DNA from: Trochalopteron elliotii
Taxonomy: Eukaryota; Chordata; Aves; Passeriformes; Leiothrichidae
Reading direction: 5' to 3'
NCBI GenBank assembly: GCA_024734555.1
Contig: JANPWX010000073.1
Span: 520,618 to 584,617 of the forward strand
DNA length: 64,000 bases
Position 1 is the first letter of the stretch; each line of letters starts with the position of its first letter. Position numbers and translations under genes: made by a program. Of the stretch, positions 54,463-64,000 are shown piece after piece. Under the pieces are notes generated by a model. The model saw only the letters and a program-made list of their open reading frames with translations. It was not told where the DNA came from and made no database searches.

Positions 54463-57400
54463 AATGACGCACTTTAATCTATCGATTCCTTAAAATGAAC
54501 TAGCGTGAGAGAGGCTGGGCAACTCAGAAACAATGGTTTCGTTTCTGGCACAGACTTTATCACTTCCCATACAATTTTCCTTCTGTTTCACTGGTCTCCC
54601 ACGTGACACTGCAAGGATTTTGGCAGTCAGGAAAGTTTCCAATGGAAACACACAGCAGACATAAGGGAGTGAAGGACTGGACTGGAGTGCATGTGTGCTG
54701 TACAGGAACAAGACACTGAGTGAGCATCTCACTCCAAGGACTTTGGTGTGTCTGTGTGCCTGGAGTCTAAATCAGCTGCCTTTTTGAAAAAATACCAAAG
54801 CCAGAACCAACCCAGGGGCCAAAACAGCACACCCACCTCCTGGAAAATGGAAAACTCTAGATGTAGCTTTGAAATGTACAGATGGAACCTATGGTCTATT
54901 TATAATTCAGTCATCACCTCCTGTAAAATCCTGAGAAATCACAGCTGGCAGAAATGCCAGAAGTTTTCTCAGTGAGTCACAGGACTGTCACCATGAACAC
55001 AGTGTGCAGGAGTACTTCTCTAAAAAATTCCCTCAAAGAATTGCCCTTTGTATTAAAATTTCCCATCCTTCATCTCTACTCCAATAAACAATTGTCATGA
55101 TTGAAGCCAGGATACCAATTCTCAAGCTTTCAACAAAAATCAAAATGTTTCAAAGGATGAATGCCTTCTGCACACCCACATGAAAGTCCCCTGGAAAAAA
55201 AACAAAACAAACCCAAAAAGACCACACCAAAAACCAGAGATCCAGGAGAGAGGAGAAAAAAAAAAAAAAGGAGATGTGAAAATGCATAGAAGATGAGCAA
55301 ACATTGGAGAATTTTGGTTTTGAGGTAAATAGTGTGTTTTGGCAGACTTTAAAACTCTCACATCTCCAATAACAACAGAGATTGAAGCCTTCCTTGCCTT
55401 TTTAGTCAAGCAAGACTTCAAAGCCTTCAGACAGTTTGCCCTAGGATGTTCTAGAGTTTTATTTGGGAATATTTACATTTCAGGAATTAAATATAAGAAA
55501 GAAGATTCTCCTGCATGTGTAAGATGAGCAGGGGCAGCAACAAACAACACAGAATTCACTTAGGGTATTCAGACACTTTTGATAAGCAGCTCAAGTGAAG
55601 GAAAACAATGAGGAAAACCCCCCAAAAAAGAACAAACTTGAAAGCCATTTGAAGCCAAATTTAGCTACCACAGGGCCTATGGTAGCTGAAACAATTGGTC
55701 CAATTCGACCTACAGGATATTTATGATAATGGATGCAATATGTTGGTGGTCTAATTAGTGCTATTAACAGTAGAAGGTATTTTATACCACATTCAATAAT
55801 TCATGTAAATAATTTAACAGGTCTCATTAGTATCACCCCATTAGTATGCCTCACACGCTCGCCAATACAGACACTTGGACACGAAGTAATCACAATTGCA
55901 GCCCCTGGCTTTGCAAACCAGTAAAATGCAGGTTTCTACCAGTAAAAACAACTGCCCATGGAAAGAAGCCATCCTTAACGTCAGTGCACATATTTTAAAT
56001 GCACTTGAATAAGCCCTTTCACAGTGATTCATGAACATATAGACTGGGCAGCTCCTCAAGCCAAGCTTTAAATAACTTTACTTTACTGGAGCTAGATCGA
56101 ATTAGGTAGGCATTTGTTGGAGCAAAATCTGCCTAAGAACCATTCCTTTTTTGTTTGCTTTTATTTTGTAAAACTAGCCACACAAAACTGAAGCTCCACA
56201 GATAAGGCTAAACAAAGCAGTGAGACTACAGATCAGATTGACTCTAAATCTGCTTTTTTTGGCTTTGAACCAATCAACAGCTCTTCTTTTTAAGGAGAAA
56301 GACATGGGGAAAAGCCTTTTTATAGCTTTCAATTAATAAACAAAGGCATGATTCTACTTTGAAAAACACATGAACAAGAAAAAAAGGTGTCCATAAACCA
56401 CTTATTCCAACAGATAATGTGTCAAGTCATATGAAGTATTAATGAAGAGTCCACCCTGCTCCCTTCTCTGTTTGCATTCCCCACCCCATCAATGATCTTA
56501 TTTTATAGTCATGCAGAAAAAGTGAGTAATGAAAGATAAAAGCTTTTCCTGACAAGACTCTTCAGTCCATTAATGTGATTCCATGCTGTTCTTTCCAGTT
56601 CACCTACAATTTCCCTCAAAAAACTAAATCAGATGCTTGCAGTCCCTTCATCCTCAAATCCTCAGAATCAATACTACCTATCCTCTCTGAGGCTGATGTG
56701 GGCATCATAAAAACACACGGGCAGGATCTGGAGAGCAGCTACAGAACAGCAGACAGTGGTCCTGCCCATGTGCAGGGAAGGGATGTGGGTTCAGACAGCT
56801 CTTAGGTCCTAGGGCAGACCATGCTTCAGGACAGAGACAAAACCTTCATTTGTGACACAGTTACAAGAAAATCCAGAAACAGAAGGCACCAAATGCTCTG
56901 ATTTCCAGTTCCTGCTTTAAGGACTACAGAAAGCACTTAGTCTTTTTTTTTTTTCCTGTACTATTGTAGCCCTCCTGCCCATAGCTCCCCACCTATTCTG
57001 ACGAGCCAGGATCAAGACAGACAAGAACCACAGCTGTGTGCAAGACTTCACTGATAACAAGCTAAGCAGACGAATTATTCACCAATTCAGAGGTGAAGCA
57101 CTGTGCAGCCCTGTCCTGCTCCCCAAGGACCATCACTCAGAATCATGTTCCTGCATCAGCAGCTGCCCAAACAGCTCTTTCAAGAGGCAAATCAGGAGAA
57201 AGTCAGTGACTCATCAGAATGGAAAGTGTGCCTGGTTCCCCATCTCTTTGCTGGAAATGCTACAAAGCTCAGTCAGTTATTTTGATGGCATTAACATTTT
57301 TTAATTGGAAAAAACTCCGAGCCCCTCCAGTCCTCTTGGGAAGCTCGCTGCACGGAGACAGGAGAACTCTCAGAGGCTGGAAAACATTCAAGTGGCTCTC

Positions 57401-57967
57401 CTTGGCTCCACAAGTCCTACAACCAGTTACTGGCAAGAGCAGAAAGGGAAACGTGACCATCCTCACTTGATGCAGTGAGGCTCAAGAAGACCACAGGTGT
57501 CTGACTTCAACTCACCATGTCAATTAAAGCAACCTTCTTCCTGCTGAGGAAGCATGTGACAGCTGGGGGTGAAGCAACACACGGCCTCTGTGGTGAGGGA
57601 CTCTGCCTCCTCCACAGCAACACAGACACTCCCAGCAAGACTTTCCATTCAGGGTGTCCCCGCTTTATGGAAACACACCTGCCACGTGTGCAGTGCTCCC
57701 TCACAGGGAAGCATAGCCAGCCACCCCCACGACACGGCTGCAGAGCACTGACACAAAGCATGATTCGTTTCTGAAACTGAAAATGCTCTCTTGGTTGCTA
57801 ATGTCCTCAATTCAACTCACTGCAGCTGGTCAGCCTAACCTTAAACTTGCAGTTGTCCAGCAATCCTAATATCTTTGCAAATTATCACACAAGTTTTCCT
57901 TTGAACTCTGCCGGTCCTAGTTACTATGGGTAATTTTTACTTCCCTTTAGCGTGAACCTCTTATTTA

Positions 57968-57987
57968 TTTATTTAAATTTAAATAAA
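57968..57987. repeat. Perfect 20-bp AT palindrome
   Basis: TTTATTTAAATTTAAATAAA equals its own reverse complement. Probably a by-product of AT-rich microsatellite sequence; no function is implied. Confidence 0.8.
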
Positions 57988-60900
57988 AACCAACCAAAAC
58001 AAAAACAAAACCCCATTGTGACAGCTGGAAAAACAGACACAAAGCTAGCGATCGACTCACCCCACATAACAAAAAAGAAGAAGAATCACCAGAGAGCCAA
58101 GGAAGCTGTGATGGCTGCACCCAAGCCTTGGTCACAAGGCCACCTTGTCAGCACCCTCACATCTGCCACACCGGAAGCCAAGAAGACGCGAAACTTCTGT
58201 GAAATCCCCAACTGGTCTGGGAGTAAAATAAGCATTTGGTTGTTGCGAGGGAGGAAACAACCGACAGGTTATCAGATGGAAAGCTAAATATTTGGCTTGC
58301 ACAGAGCTGCCCCAGTGCTAAGTCAACACAACCTTTCAACTCTGGCTGGATCCAAAAGCACACACCCGCCACCTGGCCCAGAGCTGGGAGGCAAAACCGG
58401 TTAGGAGGGAGGTCTCCCAGTCAGCACATTTTCCAAGTCCTCATGCCATATGGAGCGATGGATTAAGAGGGGGATTTGGCACAGAGAGGGACAAAAACCC
58501 CCCTGAAGTGCAGCCCAAACACCATCAAACAGGAGAGCTGGTGGTGCATCAGCAAGACTAATTTTTGCTCAGTCACTAAGAAGCAAGAACCTGCTCTGTA
58601 AAAACAAAACCAACCCATCAAGACCTTGTCAGTGCAGGCTTTTCTGATACAGCATGACTGGCTGAAGAGGCTCCATCTATCAGTCCTCTACACAGATGCC
58701 AAAACCAAAGGGTCAAAGTAGCAAGATTAAGGAAAGAATTAACAAACTACATATATAATGTATGACTCATTTCAACTTGCACTATTTCAAGCCTTATTTC
58801 AGCGAGGAATACTAGAGCTCAGCAGAAAGTTAAGTGGAAAAAATGAAAGTTTTAGCTAAAGACAAGGGGAAGGCAGCACCTGTCATTTGTAGCTGCCACA
58901 ATACTTCAAATACCCACATACAAAAATGGGAACAGGAAAGAAAAGTTTTTCAAGAAAAGCCTCTCAAAGTTAAAGTGCAGTAAGCCCAGCCAGCTCATTT
59001 TGCAGACATACTTATGGATAGGAAATAGACTTAAGTTCTTAGTACTCTAGATAAACAAAATTATCCAAGATACTGAAAAAGCCATTTTTAAAAACAGACA
59101 TCCTACACGTTCCCTAAAAATCCCTTCAAAGACCTTACTTTAGGGGGTGCAAGGAAGAAATTTCCAGATGTATGCAGGCAATAGTGCTCTCTTCAGAATA
59201 TAGGCGAGTTCAAGTTTTTGTGAATCGGAGGAAGGCTGAGACACACACTGAGTGCTCTAAACAAACCTCTGCGAGTACAAGAACAAAGCCACAATTCCTG
59301 GTGTAATAAAACAGTATTACCTTATATTACCATATAATTACCTTGTGCAACTAACTGCTGCAACAGTCAAAGCAAACAGCTTAGGAAGACTTTAATGAAT
59401 GATTGTAATAATTTTATGAATGAAGACAAGAGAATTTATATTCCAAAAGGAAGTGCAAGAAACCAAAACAAACCCACAATGCAAGATGCTCAAGGCTCAG
59501 CAGCTCTGAGTGGCCAATAACACTCTTCTCCAAGCCAACAAGTATTACACAGCTAGCAAGACATTAACATTTTCTTTGGCTTCTTCTGATGTATACAGCA
59601 ACACTCACAGTCAAACACTGAGTCTGGGAATAAAGAAAGCATTGGCTTGTTCTTGTGTGAGAACAAGACAGAATTGCAAAGTTGAGCTTTTTCAGCAGCA
59701 GAGGGAAATGCAGGCCTGACCAGTTGGGTCACAGTCTATTTTGGTCCTAGAGTTCCCATGCTTCTGAATTGTGTGGGGAAAGGGACAGCAAGCCCAGCCT
59801 CATCCAGAGTGAAAGGCCCAAACTAAAGAGCTGGAGGGAATTACTGAGCCAGACAGTTCTCTGAGTACGTAACAACACACAAGTTTTAACTCCACATTAC
59901 TGATAGAAACTGAAGGTCTGTTTACAAGGGCACGCTGGTTGGGAAGTGAATCACAAGGGCAGTGTTTCAGCAGACACAACACAGGCAGAGCTATCAAACC
60001 TGGTTGTTAATACAATTTATCAAGACACACTCATTCCTAAGTACATCTTGCACCAGAGCTCGTCAGTAAACATCATGCACAGCCACAGCTCTGCTAAAAC
60101 ACAGCTACAGATCACTCCCCATTATCCCATGCCATGTGCTGTCAGTGGGAAAGGCAGGGAATTTTAGGTATGGCCTCTGAAATATTTTTTCCCCCAAGAT
60201 ATCAAAGCAAATGCACAACAAAACAGATGGCTACTGAGGGGGGAAAAGAGGGGAAAAAAAAATAGAAGATGCTCAAGCTTTTAGAGCCCATCTTAAAATT
60301 TTCCATCAAGCAAGCCACCAAAATATGGATTCTCCTCCCAACCTTGAACACAAACCCACACTCTAATGGCCTGAGCACAGGGCAGGACATCTTTTGCTTT
60401 TTAATCTTTCCTCTTCAGCTGACTTCCAGGGAACTTATTTTACCAATACAGACCTCAGTTTCCTTATCCAAAACAGGATAAACTGTTCAGCAAGTACTTC
60501 TCCTCCCAAGGGTCTCTGTATGTAGTAGTGGATATTTTTTACAGTATTATTTTAGCACTTTAGACAAGCTTTTTTAAAAACAAACAGAAGCAGCTTTCCT
60601 GCTGGTTTTGTTCCTCTGCCAATCCCTATGTTTAATTTAATGGAGATCAGCCATGATGATTGCAATAATTTTATCATGGGGAGTCACTAGGATTTTTCTA
60701 TTTTGTCCTCAAATAGCTAAAAATAAGGCAGGTATCTGCCATCTGTAGCAATGAGCTTGAAGGCATGAAGAACACAAGTTAAAAACCACTTCCTTGAGCC
60801 TTACACCAAGTCATCACACTGGGATTAACAGCAGAAAGTACCAGTGAGACAACACTTTGCCCATCCCTGACACTGCAGAAAAGCAACAATACTGCAGGGA

Positions 60901-63639
60901 ATTTTAAACAAATTGTAATTTGTATAAATCATGAATTTGCATTAAAATATAAATCACATATGAGAATGCATCAATTCTCCTCTATTTGCCTCTTAAACAA
61001 CAGGTTCAGGGGATATAAATATTCCCCACAAAACAGTAAGTCTTCAATTCAACCTCCATGGCTTTGGTAGGCAGGACTCAGAACTTCGTATTGACTGTTT
61101 ACAGAGCAACTAATCCAGCAGATTGAGAAAATGAAACAGGATACATTAATCCCTTGTATAATTAATTATAGTGAGACTAATCCAGCTGTCTGAATCTGCA
61201 TCCATGCTCCCTTATATGTATTTCTGGGCCGCAGATGTCTACTGATGATTTTGGTTTAAACCATCAATTCCAAACCGCCCAGTACACACGGATGCCACTG
61301 CACCCTGTCTCCCAGGACAGCTCTCCTGACCTGCTTGCACAATACCCACTTCTCACCAGAAGTCTTATTTTCACTTGCAATATCCAAAGAAGTCAAGAAA
61401 AGGCTGGAAATAACTCACAAATGACAACAGCCCTCAAAGAATGGCATGAAATCTTCCAGGACAGTTTGTGAAAAGTAATGAGCTATTTTCCCAAGTCACG
61501 CCGCTACTACAGATTTACCTCTGATTTTAAAAATCCACCTGCTAACAGCTATGCCATTTACCTAACTGTGGTAGGGTTAGAAATAAATGGATTAAAGTTC
61601 CAATTTTAACTGCCAGAAGAAAACTTCTTCCAGGATTTAATGATTCTGAGGGACAGGGAAAGCATTTAGACTAAGGAGCAGGACAGTCTCAGAACCACTA
61701 CTACCTTTTTGCTTTCCACCACATCCATCTTTAGGAACTGTAACTCTGCTGAGGAGTACTGAGTGGCCCAACTGGTTTCTGAATTGAATGCTCATGGAAA
61801 CTGGAAGCCACCTTAACAAATATTTCTAGTACATTTACTCTTGGCTGTATTCTCAAACAGCCAGATTTGGTGCCTACAGAAAGAAAGAAAGTGTTAAGTT
61901 TTATGACAACCCGGTTTGAGTCCATCTGCATTACGTATCCCTGCAGAGAAGATTTGTGTTCAGTGCTATTCAGTTTCAAAACCAGCAGAAAGGTGTGGGC
62001 TCTTCCCCTTCAAATGCTACATACATAAATTAATTTTTTAATCTAAAATTTCAGAACAAAGAGGAATGTCTGAAGAATGTTACAGACAAAAAAAGTGATT
62101 AGGCCAGACTGCTTTTGAGTACTGTATAACAGTACACCTATATTGGCAATGTTAGATCAGCACAAATGTGGCTCATACAGGCAGGCCAGTAAGATGAGAA
62201 TCGCTTTATTTCCTTAGTTATCACAGAATTTACTGTGTTAAATGCCATTAGTGTCCCTGAAAGACAAATAGTTCAGCAGAGTGCTAATGTACATAATGCA
62301 AAAAGTTTTAATAAAAATTTATTATCTTACAAGCAGAATAGAAACGTGCTCTGCAAAGTAGGAAGTAAAATGTTTTTTACCCATTTTACAATCAGAAAGA
62401 ATAAACATAAAAGTAAGAAATAAAAGGCCTGCATTTCTGAAATTATGAATGATTTTGAATACTCTGGTTGAGGCAGTATAGACACCTCTATTAGTAGGAA
62501 TGTGGGCACTCAGAGCTTCTGAAAGTCAGGTCTCAAGTGTCTGGAAGTCTGCAAAGAGACAGCCAGTGATGAGTTGTACAGGAGGCACGCAGGTGTTCTA
62601 TGGTCTTGAGATCAGGAGTACATGCTGAGCACAGGTCCTGTGCCAGTGATACCATCTGAGCTTCCATGTTGTTCCAAATAAATCAAACCTGGAAAACATT
62701 ACCACCCGATGTGCTGGTTTGTGCAGCAAAACCTGAGGCAAAGAAGCTCAAGAACAGAAAGAAGAAGTAGCTGCATCTACAACTGAAAAACTTCCAGTCA
62801 GATAAGAGACAGCAAGGAGCGGCTGATATTTCAGCCCAACCCCCAGGAGAATCAGCACTGCCTGGCTACACACCAGTGAGCCCAGATTTTACCAGCAGAG
62901 CATCATCCAAGCACCTTGGCTGAAGAAGCCTGCACTCCAAGAGGTGCAGCTGGAAGGAGAAATGAGTGTCAGAAACAGTCCCAACAGCAGGAGTGCCAGA
63001 AGGTGAGCCACGGAGCAGATTGTGGGTTAAAATGGGCTGATGTCCTCTGCCTCTGTGAAACTGAGCTGAGCCATTCCAGTCCCATCCCTGTACTACTGAA
63101 TCCCTCTCCCAGAAAATCTCTTCTGGTTACAGTGAGTTAACAGACAGAAGGGATGGTTACAGAAGGGATGCCTTGTCTCCAAAAATTTCGTAACTCACCC
63201 CTTTGTAACACAGACATCTAATTTCTTCACTTAAAGTTGTAACAGAACGACAGGGACACGAGGGGCCCCTTACTCACAATGGAAAGCATGCATGAGAGCA
63301 ACCAGAGATGGCAAACAAAGCTGCCTCTGTTTCTGCTGTACGTTCACATGTTAAAATGATGCTGGAGTAGCGAAGGAGCTGCCTCACAGAACAGGGAAAA
63401 TCATGTGCACAACTGCTACCCTATATAAGGGAGGATCATTGATCCGCTGTTTTCTCTGCTGTACAAAAAAGAAGAGCGACAAAAATGCGCACCCGCATCC
63501 ATTCTAGAAACGCTACCTTATGGCGGGTTGGATTTGCCTGGACTTACAGAACATTACCTCAGCTCTTCATCTTCCACAGGACAGTGCCCCTGCAGGACTG
63601 GTTACGCAGGGACAGCGCTTTAAAAGCCCACAGCACACA

Positions 63640-64000
63640 TTCCCGTGACCCCAGCCCAACTTCCTCGCGTTTAATCCTCAACTCTCCTACCACAGAGCAC
63701 CCGGCTCCCGGCAGCGTGCGCAGACCTCCTGCTTTAACCCAAACACAGCAGGAAACGTCTCAAAGGAGAAGCCCGGGATCAAATGCCGTAACTTACCAGC
63801 AGGACGGAACAAACGCGGCAGAAGCCTCCCCACCACTCCCTCCCACACAGCCACACACCAAGTTTCGGAGGGGGGCTCCGGCGGTCGCAGCCCGCAGCCC
63901 GCCGCCCGCCGGGGTCGCCGTGGCTTTGGCGGCGCGGCTGTGCCCGCGGGAGCGGCGGGGCCGGTACTGACGCATGTGTGCGCGGGCGGGGGTACGGTAC
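63640..64000 (-). promoter_or_regulatory. TMEM39A: CpG island and non-coding first exon of TMEM39A
   Basis: The window ends in GC- and CpG-rich DNA, unlike the AT-rich intron beside it. On the minus strand a strong donor GCTG|GTAAGTTA closes an exon at 63797; splicing to 53786 gives a leader before the ATG at 53705. The exon's 5' limit, and any neighbour sharing this promoter, lie beyond the window. An upstream ATG at 63975 opens a 59-codon frame that stops exactly at the exon junction (TG|A). Confidence 0.65.

Larger units (their letters stand above)
53787..63796 (-). other. TMEM39A: TMEM39A intron 1 (about 10 kb)
   Basis: It runs from the likely first-exon donor (GCTG|GTAAGT at 63797/63796) to the acceptor at 53787. 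I find no coding exon, RNA gene or recognisable mobile element. Contents of note are an (ATTT)n tract at 54440-54462, a 20-bp perfect AT palindrome at 57968-57987, and an unassigned AT-rich stretch at about 55650-55930 with a 63-codon open frame. Confidence 0.6.

Noticed and set aside
55650..55930. AT-rich stretch with a 63-codon open frame, considered as a nuclear copy of mitochondrial DNA
   Set aside because: Base composition looked mitochondrial, but I could not match it to any mitochondrial protein, rRNA or tRNA in either direction. A BLASTN search against an avian mitogenome would settle it.

Overview
This is vertebrate nuclear DNA, and almost certainly from a bird. Coding sequence is split into short exons with GT-AG introns, there are CR1 LINE 3' ends of avian type, one solo retroviral LTR begins TGTCCTGGGTT, and CpG-rich promoters flank one run of 357 Ns (29262-29618). 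No prokaryotic-style operon, RNA gene or CRISPR array is visible.

Layout. 1-6 kb is intergenic, with one old CR1 copy. From 6,724 to 29,211 (minus strand) lies a complete CHD1L (ALC1): 22 coding exons that join without a phase error into 873 residues (Snf2 ATPase plus C-terminal macro domain). Head to head with it, across the Ns, a plus-strand gene runs from about 29,621 to 43,358. It encodes an amidase-signature hydrolase that resembles plant fatty acid amide hydrolase, not mammalian FAAH1. Its first exon lies in the Ns; 18 later coding exons are readable and keep the Lys/Ser/Ser catalytic residues. Converging on it is TMEM39A (minus strand, coding 45,672-53,705). Its non-coding first exon lies about 10 kb upstream in a second CpG island at the right edge, about 63.8-64.0 kb.

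How the genes relate. CHD1L (PARP-dependent chromatin remodelling) and the amidase probably share a bidirectional CpG promoter, most of it in the assembly gap. The amidase and TMEM39A (ER protein of PI4P/COPII traffic and autophagy) are tail to tail. I see no functional pathway linking the three. In human, CHD1L is at 1q21 and TMEM39A at 3q13, so this adjacency is not the human arrangement.

Points most worth a second look: a 42-nt in-frame candidate cassette exon in CHD1L; an amidase intron whose expected AG acceptor reads TG, with an in-frame AG 9 nt downstream; a CR1 copy ending about 8 nt from another amidase acceptor; a GC-AG intron and a 4-residue membrane-segment deletion in TMEM39A; and a (CTT)n tract 6 nt inside a CHD1L intron. 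All exon calls come from reading splice sites, phase and remembered protein families; no alignment was run.
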